Source: JBFMHP01 sp964557295 (GTDB lineage Bacteria; Pseudomonadota; Gammaproteobacteria; RBG-16-57-12). From it: a stretch of DNA of 64,000 nt. The notes under the pieces are model-generated. The model ran no database searches, was not told the origin of the DNA, and saw nothing but the letters and a program-made list of their open reading frames with translations. Numbering within the stretch: the stretch's first letter is position 1; every line of letters begins with the position of its first letter. The stretch spans positions 1 through 64,000 of the forward strand of contig CAZKZP010000015.1 of the NCBI GenBank assembly GCA_964557295.1, in the 5' to 3' direction. The translations under genes and the position numbers were made by a program. Positions 48,314-56,897 of this stretch are shown here, piece after piece.

Positions 48314-49007
48314 ACTTTTTATACCACTCCGGCAGCTTGTTGAACTTGAGTTCGTCCGAGGGAATGATGTTGACTCGATACTCCAGGATGAACAGGGAGT
48401 AGCCATCGCTGCCCCACTGCCGCGCCGGAAAGCCAACCTCCAAGCGCTTTTCCGGGGCTGCGACGTTGATGAGTTCCCCGCAACCACCTTCAGGCAATGC
48501 AGCAAACACCGGATCATTGGCCTTGACCAAATAATATTCACGCAGCGCCTCGCGCACCTCCGGCAGCATTTCCGGCACACCGATGACGTTGAAACAGGTT
48601 TCACCGTTGACCTTGATGCGTAGATGGCTTGCCTCGCTGTCCGTCAGCAGTTTGCTGGGGCTGGTCTCGGCTTCGATATTGTATTTCGCAAGATCGGCGG
48701 CCGGTGCGCGCTGCCCGCGGATTTCCTTGACGGCTTGACGCTCTCCGTCGATCTCATAGATGGTTTGGCTGCCACGGCGGAACAAGGTGTAGATTTCGGG
48801 ATGATCTACTGGACCGAAGTGGATGAAATCCTTGTGCACGAACATGTGGATCGTGCGCGGCGCGCTCTGCCCAGGCGCCACCTCGTTGAAATAGATGGCC
48901 ACGCCGGCCTTTTGCGCGGGATCCACCTCTTTTTCCTGCACCGCGGCACAGCCCGACAATACCATCAATGTACCCAATGCAACATACAACTTCGTGATTC
49001 TTCTCAT
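48312..49007 (-). CDS. Lipoprotein of unknown function
   Basis: The protein has 231 residues from ATG 49007, which overlaps the upstream stop (ATGA). A lipobox LSGC places the lipidated cysteine at about residue 19, after a 14-residue hydrophobic core. The mature part has a beta-rich segment (IYFNEVAPGQSAPRTIHMFVHKDF start) and no domain I recognise. Translational coupling to the DUF455 ferritin-like gene is the only functional hint. The last codons are KK then TAG, where the TAG bases belong to the palindromic element. Confidence 0.75.
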   Translation of the reverse strand: MRRITKLYVALGTLMVLSGCAAVQEKEVDPAQKAGVAIYFNEVAPGQSAPRTIHMFVHKDFIHFGPVDHPEIYTLFRRGSQTIYEIDGERQAVKEIRGQRAPAADLAKYNIEAETSPSKLLTDSEASHLRIKVNGETCFNVIGVPEMLPEVREALREYYLVKANDPVFAALPEGGCGELINVAAPEKRLEVGFPARQWGSDGYSLFILEYRVNIIPSDELKFNKLPEWYKK

Positions 49008-49822
49008 GACCCCAATGCTACCTCTGTTAAGCGTTTGATTTCGGTTTCGGTGAAGCCGGCCTGCTCCCGCGCCGCGATGTGAAACGGCGCGCGGATCTGG
49101 CCCTTCATGTATCTGGAAATGAGATCGAAGAAGGTCGGCTCCGGAGCAAGTCCCCGCTGCGCGCAGCAATGACGGAACCAGCGCGTACCGATCTCGACAT
49201 GCCCGATCTCATCGCGCTGGATGATTTCCAGGATCGCAACCGCCTTGTCATCCCCCGACTTGGCAAGGCGCTTGATTATACCCGGCGTCACATCCAGTCC
49301 CCTAGCCTCGAGCACGCGCGGCACCAAGGCCATACGCACCAGCACATCGTGGGCGGTCGTCTGCGCCATCTCCCACAACGCCGCGTGGGCGTCGAAGTCG
49401 CCGTATTCATGCCCCAATTCGCGCAGATGGGCGTTGATCAATTCGAAGTGATAGGCCTCTTCGTCCGCCACGCGCACCCAATCGCTGTAGTATTGCTCGG
49501 GCATGCCCCGGAAACGATACACCGCATCCCAGGCGAGACTGATGGCGGTGAACTCGATGTGCGCGATGGCATGAAACAAGGCCGCGCGGCCGGCATCGGT
49601 ATGGATGGGGCGTTGCGGCACATTGCGGGGCGGCACCAGGCGCGGACGCGCGGGATGCCCGACCTCACACTCGGGCGTCGGCGGACAGGTCGATTCAAGC
49701 GACAGGCGGCCATCGCGCCAGGCCTGGGCGGTTTCGCGGGTCAACGCGACCTTCTCTGCTACGGTGTCAGCATCGAGGCAACGTTTTGCGCATTCAAAGA
49801 GATTGGTCACAGGGCTTTTCAT
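49004..49822 (-). CDS. DUF455-family ferritin-like protein
   Basis: The 272-residue helical protein has the carboxylate/His pattern of a di-iron four-helix bundle: HAIAHIEFTAISLAWDA, then ADEEAYHFELIN, then IIQRDEIGHVEIG. These supply Glu and ExxH ligands from successive helices. The family is annotated as DUF455, and its biochemical role is not established. It overlaps the lipoprotein gene by 4 nt and lies 46 bp after the radical SAM gene on the same strand, so all three may be one transcript. Confidence 0.82.
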   Translation of the reverse strand: MKSPVTNLFECAKRCLDADTVAEKVALTRETAQAWRDGRLSLESTCPPTPECEVGHPARPRLVPPRNVPQRPIHTDAGRAALFHAIAHIEFTAISLAWDAVYRFRGMPEQYYSDWVRVADEEAYHFELINAHLRELGHEYGDFDAHAALWEMAQTTAHDVLVRMALVPRVLEARGLDVTPGIIKRLAKSGDDKAVAILEIIQRDEIGHVEIGTRWFRHCCAQRGLAPEPTFFDLISRYMKGQIRAPFHIAAREQAGFTETEIKRLTEVALGS

Positions 49823-49868
49823 ATCCGCAGAAAAGCCCTCATTATAAGCATGATTTATCGGGAATGTC

Positions 49869-50993
49869 TCAAACAGCGGCGTGGGCGGCGAACTGGCGCA
49901 GATTCACCGGCTGGCGTCGCGCCCCCCAATCCCCGGGCGCCTGGTCGAACCAGCCGGCGCACGGCGTGCCACACTTGTTGCAGCGGCCCTCGGGGGTGAG
50001 GTTCCAATCGGAGAGCACATACCAGTCGCGCCCGATCAGCTTCTGCCCGCACTGGTGACAATAGGTGCTCTGCCCCGCGACGTCATGGACATTGCCGGTA
50101 TACGCATAACGCACGCCGTTGGCCATGGCGATTTGACGCGCCCGGGTCAGCGTCTGCGGCGGTGTCGGCGGCTTGTCCAGCATCTTCCAGTCGGGATGGA
50201 AGGCGGTGAAGTGCATCGGCACATCCGGACCCAGATGCTCGACCACCCACTGCGTCATCGCCTGCAACTCGGCCTCCGAATCGTTTTCACCGGGGATCAG
50301 CAAGGTGGTCAACTCGATCCAGACTTGGGTGTGATGCTTGAGATAGACCAGCGTATCGAGCACGGGCTGCAAGTGCCCACCGCACAGCTTGAAATAGAAC
50401 TCGTCGGTAAAGGCCTTGAGGTCGACATTCGCCGCGTCCATGTACTGATAAAACTCGTTGCGCGGCTCCTCGCAGACGTACCCCGAGGTGACCGCCACGG
50501 ACTTGATCCCGCGCTTGCGGCAGGCCTTGGCCACATCGATGGCGTATTCGTGGAAGATGATCGGATCGTTATAGGTATAGGCCACACTCCGGCAGCCCAG
50601 CTCGGCGGCGGCCTTGGCCACCAGCTCCGGCGCGGCCTCATCGGCCAGGGTATCGATCTCGCGTGACTTGCTGATATCCCAGTTCTGGCAGAACTTGCAG
50701 GCGAGATTGCACCCGGCGGTGCCGAAGGACAAGACCGGCGTGCCCGGCAGGAACTGATTCAGCGGCTTTTTCTCGATCGGATCGATGCAATATCCACTGG
50801 AGCGTCCGTAGGTGGTCAGCACCACCTTGTTATCGACATTGGCCCGGACGAAACACAAGCCGCGCTGGCCCTCGTGCAGCTTGCAATAACGCGGGCAGAG
50901 ATCGCACTGCACCCGGCCATCCTCCAGGGCGTGCCAATAGCGGGTGGGCCAGGTATGGGTGATTGCGTCTTCGTAGTACTCTTTGGTGGTCAT
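49869..50993 (-). CDS. amrS: AmmeMemoRadiSam system radical SAM enzyme
   Basis: The 374-residue protein carries the radical SAM 4Fe-4S motif CNLACKFC (Cys95, Cys99, Cys102). An N-terminal cysteine block CDLCPRYCKLHEGQRGLC (30-47) is typical of PflA-like AmrS. C-terminal zinc-ribbon pairs CHQCGQKL and CNKCGTPC are also seen. It would generate a 5'-deoxyadenosyl radical, but the substrate of this system is not known. It is divergent from the other two members of the trio, with 74 bp between starts, which strongly supports the family call. Confidence 0.93.
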   Translation of the reverse strand: MTTKEYYEDAITHTWPTRYWHALEDGRVQCDLCPRYCKLHEGQRGLCFVRANVDNKVVLTTYGRSSGYCIDPIEKKPLNQFLPGTPVLSFGTAGCNLACKFCQNWDISKSREIDTLADEAAPELVAKAAAELGCRSVAYTYNDPIIFHEYAIDVAKACRKRGIKSVAVTSGYVCEEPRNEFYQYMDAANVDLKAFTDEFYFKLCGGHLQPVLDTLVYLKHHTQVWIELTTLLIPGENDSEAELQAMTQWVVEHLGPDVPMHFTAFHPDWKMLDKPPTPPQTLTRARQIAMANGVRYAYTGNVHDVAGQSTYCHQCGQKLIGRDWYVLSDWNLTPEGRCNKCGTPCAGWFDQAPGDWGARRQPVNLRQFAAHAAV

Positions 50994-51067
50994 CGGCTTG
51001 TCTTACCCGTAAAAAAGGCTATAAAACTATATCTAAAGTATGGCTCCAATTATCAGGATGACAAGTG

Positions 51068-51853
51068 ATGGGCATGACACGATACCCGGCGGTCGCCGGC
51101 ATGTTCTACCCCGATGATCCCGAAGAGTTGCGCGCGATGATCACGGATTTTCTGCGGCAGGCCTCGCCCGACGGCCCGACCCCCAAGGCCTTGATCGCCC
51201 CCCACGCCGGTTATGTCTATTCGGGGCCGATCGCCGCCTCGGCCTACGCCCGGCTGGCATCGGTCAAGGACACGATCACGAAGGTGGTGCTGCTCGGGCC
51301 CTCGCACCGCGTGGCGTTTCGCGGACTGGCCGCCCCGCAGGCCGATGAGTTCCTCACCCCGCTGGGACGCATACGCATCGATCAGGCGTCGATCAAAGGC
51401 ATCCTGTCGCTACCCCAGGTGCAGGTCATGGATCAGGCGCACCTGATGGAACATAGCCTCGAGGTGCACTTGCCCTTTTTGCAGATGGTGCTGCGCGACT
51501 TCATCCTCATCCCATTGGTCGTGGGCGAGGCGAGCGCCGCGGAGGTCAGCGAAGTGCTCGAACGTCTCTGGGGCGGCAAGGAAACCCTGATCGTCATCAG
51601 CTCCGACCTCAGCCACTATCTCGGTTACAACGCCGCCAAGTCGATGGATAAACTGACCTCCAACGCCATCGAAACCCTGGACAGCGCCGCCATCGGTCAT
51701 GAACAGGCCTGCGGCCGCACACCCATCATAGGACTGCTGCATTCGGCCCGCCGTCATCACTTGCAGGCCCACACCCTCGATGTGCGAAATTCCGGCGACA
51801 CCTCCGGATCGAAAGACCGGGTGGTCGGATACGGCGCCTATGTCTTCGAATGA
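51068..51853 (+). CDS. amrB: AmmeMemoRadiSam system protein B (Memo-like)
   Basis: The protein has 261 residues from ATG 51068, with AGGA nine bases upstream (a GTG directly before it is less likely). It is related to the Memo and extradiol dioxygenase fold. Conserved His blocks are visible: APHAGYVYSGPIAA, LGPSHRVAFRG, HSLEVHLPFLQ and SSDLSHYLGY. It may bind a metal and could act on the radical SAM product. Its 3' end overlaps protein A by 14 nt, so the two are co-translated. Confidence 0.93.
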   Translation: MGMTRYPAVAGMFYPDDPEELRAMITDFLRQASPDGPTPKALIAPHAGYVYSGPIAASAYARLASVKDTITKVVLLGPSHRVAFRGLAAPQADEFLTPLGRIRIDQASIKGILSLPQVQVMDQAHLMEHSLEVHLPFLQMVLRDFILIPLVVGEASAAEVSEVLERLWGGKETLIVISSDLSHYLGYNAAKSMDKLTSNAIETLDSAAIGHEQACGRTPIIGLLHSARRHHLQAHTLDVRNSGDTSGSKDRVVGYGAYVFE

Positions 51854-52415
51854 CCTCAACGACTACAGCACCGAACAACGCACGCGCCTGCTCGCGGTGG
51901 CGCGGCAATCCATCGAGCACGGGTTGAAGTTTCATCGTGAATTGGAGGTCGCCAGCGGCGAGACCGACCCCATCCTCCTGGAAAAACGCGCCAGCTTCGT
52001 CACCCTCTTGCAGAATCATACACTGCGGGGCTGCATCGGCACGCTGGAGGCCTATCAGCCGCTCATTCAGGACGTCGCGCACAATGCCTACGCCGCGGCC
52101 TTCTCCGATCCGCGTTTTCTGCCGGTCGACGGCTCTGAGATCGACGCCCTCAGCATCCATATCTCGATCCTCACGCCGCCACAGCCGATGCAAGTCGCCT
52201 CGGAGCAGGATCTGCTGTGTCAACTCGTCCCAAAGGAAGACGGCTTGATACTCCAGGATGGCATGCACCGCGGCACCTTTCTGCCTTCGGTCTGGGAATC
52301 GCTGCCCACGCCGCACGAGTTCGTCCGACACCTCAAACTCAAGGCGGGGCTACCGCTCGAATATTGGTCGAATACGATCCGCTGTCAGCGTTATCGCACG
52401 ATCGTGGTCGAGTGA
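51840..52415 (+). CDS. amrA: AmmeMemoRadiSam system protein A (AMMECR1-like)
   Basis: The protein has 191 residues from ATG 51840 inside the end of amrB. The AMMECR1 hallmark LRGCIGTLEA lies near residue 62, with the following FSDPRFLPVDGSEID and EDGLILQDGMHRGTFLPSVW. The biochemical role is unknown in any organism I can recall. It completes the trio with the radical SAM enzyme and Memo-like protein. The stop is 2 bp from that of the convergent pentapeptide gene. Confidence 0.93.
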   Translation: MSSNDLNDYSTEQRTRLLAVARQSIEHGLKFHRELEVASGETDPILLEKRASFVTLLQNHTLRGCIGTLEAYQPLIQDVAHNAYAAAFSDPRFLPVDGSEIDALSIHISILTPPQPMQVASEQDLLCQLVPKEDGLILQDGMHRGTFLPSVWESLPTPHEFVRHLKLKAGLPLEYWSNTIRCQRYRTIVVE

Positions 52416-52417
52416 AG

Positions 52418-53341
52418 TCAGGGACGGATGCATTTGCCCAGCGAGCCCTGGGCGCAGACCGTTCCGTCCACCCAGATGGCATCGTCGAGCTTAGCGTTGC
52501 CAAAGCGCGCGCCGCTGATATTGGCGCCCGCGAGATTGGCCCGTTGCAGATCGGCCCCCGTCAGGGAGGCGTTCATGAGATTGGCCTTCTCCAGCACGGC
52601 GTAACTGAGATCCGCGCGATCGAAGCGCGCCGACTGCGCCGTGGCCTCGCGCAGGGTAGCGCCCTTCATTACGCTGTCGGAGAAGTCGGCATAACGCAGA
52701 TCGGCCCCGGCAAACACCCCATACGAGAGATCGCCTTTCATGACATGCGCATACGACAAATTCGCCCTGCTCAAATCAGCATTCTGAAATTTGGCCTTGC
52801 TGAGATTGCGATGGTTGAGATCGACATTTGCCAGGCGGCAGTTCGCCCAGTTCACGCCAGGGCCGGGTGGAGCCAGACATTCGCCGGCGAGCATGGGCTG
52901 CGCGGGCTGCAACAGATAGGCCGCGATACTGACCAGGATCAGCCCACCGAGCACCAACAGGATCGGCAGGGCGGAAACCCTGCGTGGCGCCTCCTCATGG
53001 GGCATCGGCCGATGCGCGGCCGCCGCATCGGCGGGCTTGCGCCGATCATCGGGAAGCTCGCCCGGGGATTCGGCAACCGGCGTATCGAACTGACGTTCAT
53101 CCGCACGGCGCAGCGCGGACTTGAGTTTGCTCTCCCTCTGGGGATCGGAAGGATCGATGTTCAGCGCCTCCAGGGCGAAATTCGGCATGTCCTTGAGCAT
53201 GGACCATGCACTTTTATCCGATGACACCTCGTCGTTGGGCGTGAGCCGTCCCAGCAGCAGAAAATCGGCCACGGTCCGCGCCGGAAACGGACCGCGCACC
53301 TGTCCGCCGCTTCGGACATACCAAAAGCTTGGCTTATTCAT
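52418..53341 (-). CDS. GYF-domain/pentapeptide-repeat membrane protein
   Basis: The 307-residue protein has three parts. A GYF-like N-terminal domain (about 1-60) includes FWYVRSGGQVRGPFP. A charged linker leads to one transmembrane helix at about 124-145 (LPILLVLGGLILVSIAAYLL). About 18 pentapeptide repeats of the A(D/N)Lxx type follow (LSKAKFQNADLSRANLSYAH onwards), ending near residue 290. Pentapeptide repeats fold as a right-handed beta helix, here probably on the periplasmic side. The GYF domain suggests a proline-rich partner in the cytoplasm. The gene is divergent from fliK, but a flagellar role is only a guess. Confidence 0.78.
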   Translation of the reverse strand: MNKPSFWYVRSGGQVRGPFPARTVADFLLLGRLTPNDEVSSDKSAWSMLKDMPNFALEALNIDPSDPQRESKLKSALRRADERQFDTPVAESPGELPDDRRKPADAAAAHRPMPHEEAPRRVSALPILLVLGGLILVSIAAYLLQPAQPMLAGECLAPPGPGVNWANCRLANVDLNHRNLSKAKFQNADLSRANLSYAHVMKGDLSYGVFAGADLRYADFSDSVMKGATLREATAQSARFDRADLSYAVLEKANLMNASLTGADLQRANLAGANISGARFGNAKLDDAIWVDGTVCAQGSLGKCIRP

Positions 53342-53417
53342 GATAATTTATCCGCTGGAATTGCCGACATAACAAAGTATTACGACACACTCACCCACTG
53401 ACTTTAACCAAAACCCA

Positions 53418-54695
53418 ATGGAAATCAAGGCCACGCCGCCCCAGATCTCGATCCCGCACCAGAGCGCAACGCTCTCAGCGCAGTGGCTCGATTCCTTGCG
53501 CATAGGGCAGGTTTTGGAGGCCAAGATCACCGCCAGGCTCGGCGCGGAGCAATACTCCATCGAAGTGCAGAGCACGCGCCTGCTGATCAAATCGACCCTT
53601 CCGCTGCACGAAGGACAAACGATACAACTCAAGCTCGAACGGCTCACCCCCCAGCCGGAATTCAAGCTGGTGATCACCGAAGGCGACGAGCCCGTCGCAC
53701 AAGCATTGCGTCACCTGATACCAAAGCAGGCACCGCTCGATCAGTTGCTGGGGCAGCTTCAACAAGTCGTCAGACTGCACCAGGAATTGCCGCGACTCCA
53801 AGCCATTCTTCCCGAGGCCACGCTCAAACTGATCCGGCAACTGCTCGCCAACCTTCCCGATGCCAAGCAGCTTGGTAGCGCGGAAGGACTCAAGAAGGCC
53901 TTGCAGGATTCAGGATTGTTTCTAGAGCAGAAATTGGCGCAGGCAGCCCCGGCGCAGAGTGCGATGACCAGCCTACTCGACAAGGATCTGAAGGTCGCCC
54001 TGCTCACTCTCGCCCGGGAGTTGCGCGAGCTGGACCAGCGCATGCAGGCCGCTCGGCCGAGCGGCGGCGCGCGTGAAGGAAAACCGGCCACTCCTATCGC
54101 GCAGACGCCGGTCCCCTCGGCCGTCGCCACTGGCGTTTCGACCCCGCCCCCCGAGAGCGGCAAAGGCGCTGCCGCGCCGCTCAAGCCGGGATCCGGGCAG
54201 AGCAGCGACGATGTTTCAGAGCAGGCCCTCATCCGGGAACTGCTGCGGCGGACGGAGTCCTCGATCGCGCGCATCCAGACCCAACAGCTCACCACCTTGC
54301 CCAGCCCCGAAGACCCCAAGGTGGTCTGGACCTTCGAGCTGCCGGTGCACCACCAAGATCGTCTCGAGACCTTGCAGCTGCGCATCCACCGGGACGGCGG
54401 CCATAACCTAGCGCCGGCTGCAAAGCCCGCCTGGAACGTCTTGATCAGCTTCGAACTCCAGACACTCGGACCAGTGCATGTCAACCTGCGCATGGCCGGC
54501 ACTGCCCTGCAGGCAGGTCTCTGGACCGAGCATCCGCTGGCACTACGGTTGTTCAATCAACATCTGGGAGAGTTACGCCAGCGCCTCGGGCAAAAAGGGG
54601 TGAACGTCGAGCAGCTGCAATGCCATCACGGCAAACCGCCGCAGTTGATCACGCCGCCTTCACCCCCGCGGCATCTAGTGGATATCAAGATATGA
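53418..54695 (+). CDS. fliK: Flagellar hook-length control protein FliK
   Basis: The 425-residue protein has a charged, Gln-rich N-terminal half and a Pro/Ser-rich middle. The C-terminal Flg_hook domain spans about 300-410 (TFELPVHHQDRLETLQLRI, LGPVHVNLRMAGTALQAGLW, LGELRQRLGQKGVNVEQLQ). FliK measures hook length and switches the export gate FlhB to filament substrates. It overlaps the FlhB-C-like gene by four bases (ATGA). This fits, because FliK acts on the FlhB C-terminal domain. Location next to the chemotaxis operon rather than in a fli cluster suggests it may be a second or displaced copy. Confidence 0.82.
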   Translation: MEIKATPPQISIPHQSATLSAQWLDSLRIGQVLEAKITARLGAEQYSIEVQSTRLLIKSTLPLHEGQTIQLKLERLTPQPEFKLVITEGDEPVAQALRHLIPKQAPLDQLLGQLQQVVRLHQELPRLQAILPEATLKLIRQLLANLPDAKQLGSAEGLKKALQDSGLFLEQKLAQAAPAQSAMTSLLDKDLKVALLTLARELRELDQRMQAARPSGGAREGKPATPIAQTPVPSAVATGVSTPPPESGKGAAAPLKPGSGQSSDDVSEQALIRELLRRTESSIARIQTQQLTTLPSPEDPKVVWTFELPVHHQDRLETLQLRIHRDGGHNLAPAAKPAWNVLISFELQTLGPVHVNLRMAGTALQAGLWTEHPLALRLFNQHLGELRQRLGQKGVNVEQLQCHHGKPPQLITPPSPPRHLVDIKI

Positions 54696-54991
54696 GTGCC
54701 GAACGTCAGCAAGAACTGCTCTCCGCCATCGCCTTGCAATACGACGGCGAAAACGCCCCGGTCGTCACCGCCAAGGGCACGGGAGACATCGCCCGCCAAA
54801 TCATCGATATCGCGCGCGAACACCATGTGCCGTTGCTGGAAAACGCCCATCTGGTGCGGATGCTGGTGCTGCTGGATCTGGGGGAGGAAATCCCGGAGGC
54901 GCTGTATGTGGCCATCGCCGAAATCATCGCCTTCGCCTACTGGCTCAATGATGTGGCGCCGGAAGAAGTCCGCAGAGCCGAGCGGGAGTGA
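54692..54991 (+). CDS. FlhB C-terminal-domain-like protein
   Basis: The 99-residue protein resembles the cytoplasmic domain of the export-gate protein FlhB (EscU/YscU family): AIALQYDGENAPVVTAKGTG, IIDIAREHHVPLLENAHLVR and LDLGEEIPEALYVAIAEIIAF. It has no membrane part and no NPTH cleavage site. Family members encoded beside fliK may stand in for the cleaved C-terminal fragment. It starts on the fliK stop (ATGA) and ends 1 bp from the convergent DUF2802 gene. Confidence 0.88.
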   Translation: MSAERQQELLSAIALQYDGENAPVVTAKGTGDIARQIIDIAREHHVPLLENAHLVRMLVLLDLGEEIPEALYVAIAEIIAFAYWLNDVAPEEVRRAERE

Positions 54992-54992
54992 A

Positions 54993-55403
54993 TCACGAGG
55001 TGGGAGTTTCCTTCTGCGAGCGATGAATCATCACCATCAACTCAGCCTCACCTTGCGCGAGCCCCAGCGTGGTGACGAGATCGCCCGCCTCGGCCCCTTG
55101 CTTAACCATCTCCAGGGCGCGTTTGAGGGTGATGGAATCGACTTCCCGTCCATCGGCGGCCGGCAGCCGTCCGGCCTGCTGCTTGAGCTGCTTTTCGAGC
55201 AGACGAATCTTATCGCCAACGCCGGTGGCGCCGGCTAGCAGGGCCTTGGATTCGCTTTGTTGAACGGCAAGCATGGAAAAGGCCTGATCGAGCCGCTGCT
55301 CCAACCGGGCGAGACGCCGGTTGACGATATTGACGATGACCAGGCTGACGATGACCAGTAAAACGCAGGTGGCGAGTAGTTGGATCAGCAGATCGATCAG
55401 CAT
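54993..55403 (-). CDS. DUF2802 membrane-anchored coiled-coil protein
   Basis: The 136-residue protein has one N-terminal transmembrane helix (residues 5-28, LLATCVLLVIVSLVIVNIV). A coiled coil follows, then a helical DUF2802 domain ending ALEMVKQGAEAGDLVTTLGL. It is the last gene of the chemotaxis operon, 18 bp after cheW, where the same family sits in Pseudomonas. Its role is not established. Confidence 0.85.
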   Translation of the reverse strand: MLIDLLIQLLATCVLLVIVSLVIVNIVNRRLARLEQRLDQAFSMLAVQQSESKALLAGATGVGDKIRLLEKQLKQQAGRLPAADGREVDSITLKRALEMVKQGAEAGDLVTTLGLAQGEAELMVMIHRSQKETPTS

Positions 55404-55421
55404 CGCCGCCGGGAGACTGTG

Positions 55422-55898
55422 CTAGAACTGTGCGATTTCATGCCTCTGATCTTCTGACAAAAACTTGTTCAGATCAACCAGAATCAACAGTTCGCTGTCG
55501 CGGCTCGTAACACCCAGGATGTACTTAGAGTTCTCTTCATTGCCGACATTCGGCGCGGTTTCGATCTGATTGCTCGGGATCTCGGTGACTTCCGCCACGC
55601 TGTCGACCAGGATGCCGATCACCTGATTTTCGGTTTCGATGATGATGATGCGCGAGGCATCATCGAGTTCCTTGGGCATCAGGCCGAACCGTTGCCGCGT
55701 GTCGACCACCGTCACCACATTGCCGCGCAGATTGATGATCCCCAGGATAAACGCCTGCGCGCCCGGAACCGGGGCGATTTCGGTGACCCGGAGCACCTCC
55801 TGCACCTGCATGACATTGATGCCGTAGGTTTCGTTTTCCAGCCGGAACGTCACCCAGCGGTCGGCATCTCGACTGACTCGTTGCGCTGCTTCTTTCAT
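55422..55898 (-). CDS. cheW: Chemotaxis coupling protein CheW
   Basis: The 158-residue beta-barrel adaptor has the CheW core: VTFRLENETYGINVMQVQEVL, PGAQAFILGIINLRGNVV and LVDSVAEVTEI. It bridges chemoreceptors and CheA. The Pseudomonas locus has a second, longer CheW-domain gene between parA and cheW. Here only 78 non-coding bases separate them, so that gene is absent. Confidence 0.94.
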   Translation of the reverse strand: MKEAAQRVSRDADRWVTFRLENETYGINVMQVQEVLRVTEIAPVPGAQAFILGIINLRGNVVTVVDTRQRFGLMPKELDDASRIIIIETENQVIGILVDSVAEVTEIPSNQIETAPNVGNEENSKYILGVTSRDSELLILVDLNKFLSEDQRHEIAQF

Positions 55899-55976
55899 TC
55901 ACGCATCCTCAGAGCAATTCTTTTTGTAATCTCGACAAGGGTTTGATCCTTATTATCGTCAGTCAGGATCAAAGCT

Positions 55977-56819
55977 TTAACCGCCGGGGCATGACGCAGA
56001 CGGATGCTCCGCCGGAAGGAAATCGCCGGGCATGGTCTCGGGCGGCGGCACATCCTCGGGGATCAAGCTATAGAGGAGCGATTGGTAGGCGACCGCGCCG
56101 CGCGAGCGCGGCATCATCTGCGCCAGCGGCACACCGTTGCGGCTTGCCTCGCGCAGTTTGGTATCGACCGGGATGGCGGAATTCCAGATTTCCTTGGGAT
56201 AGACCTCACGCAGCTGGCGCAGCGCTTCGATGGAGGCCGTAGTTCTGCGATCGAACATGGTCGGCACGATGGTCAACTCCAGCGGCGCTTTGCGCGCCTT
56301 GATCACCATCCCGACGGTGCGCATCATCCGTTCCAGTCCCTTGAGGGCAAGGAATTCCGTCTGTACCGGAATGATCAGGCGCTCGCCGGCGCCCAGCGCG
56401 TTGACCATCAGCACGCCGAGGATCGGCGGGCAATCGACCAGCACATAATCGAAATAATCGGACAGATGCTTCAATGCGGTGGCCAGCACCAGGCCCTTGC
56501 CGTCCTTATTGCCCACTTGCCGATCGAGCGTGGCCATCGCCGAGGATGCCGGCATGAGAAACAGGTTTTCATGGGCGGTCTTTTTGACGATTCCGGCCGG
56601 GAGCGGGCTGCTGGCCAAGGCCTCGACTTGAAACAGATTATGCACGCTCACTTCGATTTGATCGGGATTGAGTCCGAAATAGGCCGTCATCGAACCGTGC
56701 GGGTCCATGTCCACCAGCAAGGTGCGCTTGCCGTATTTGGCCAGCCAGCCGCCGAGGTTCACCGTGGTGGTCGTCTTGCCCACGCCGCCTTTTTGATTTG
56801 CGATTGCCCAAACCTTCAA
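55977..56819 (-). CDS. ParA-family ATPase of the chemotaxis operon (ParC-like)
   Basis: The 280-residue protein has the deviant Walker A KGGVGKTTTT near residue 10, DMDPHGSMTAYFGL (Walker A' Asp) and VLVDCPPILG (Walker B). In this gene position the Vibrio and Pseudomonas relatives (ParC/PpfA type) place chemotaxis arrays at the cell pole or distribute clusters to daughter cells. It is not the chromosome ParA, as no parB follows. It lies 78 bp after motD and 78 bp before cheW. Confidence 0.88.
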   Translation of the reverse strand: MKVWAIANQKGGVGKTTTTVNLGGWLAKYGKRTLLVDMDPHGSMTAYFGLNPDQIEVSVHNLFQVEALASSPLPAGIVKKTAHENLFLMPASSAMATLDRQVGNKDGKGLVLATALKHLSDYFDYVLVDCPPILGVLMVNALGAGERLIIPVQTEFLALKGLERMMRTVGMVIKARKAPLELTIVPTMFDRRTTASIEALRQLREVYPKEIWNSAIPVDTKLREASRNGVPLAQMMPRSRGAVAYQSLLYSLIPEDVPPPETMPGDFLPAEHPSASCPGG

Positions 56820-56897
56820 TGCCCTGATCCCGTATCAATTTTTCCGATGAACAATGCACATACCATGCCGGCTAACCCGCATGATTCGCGCAGCGCT

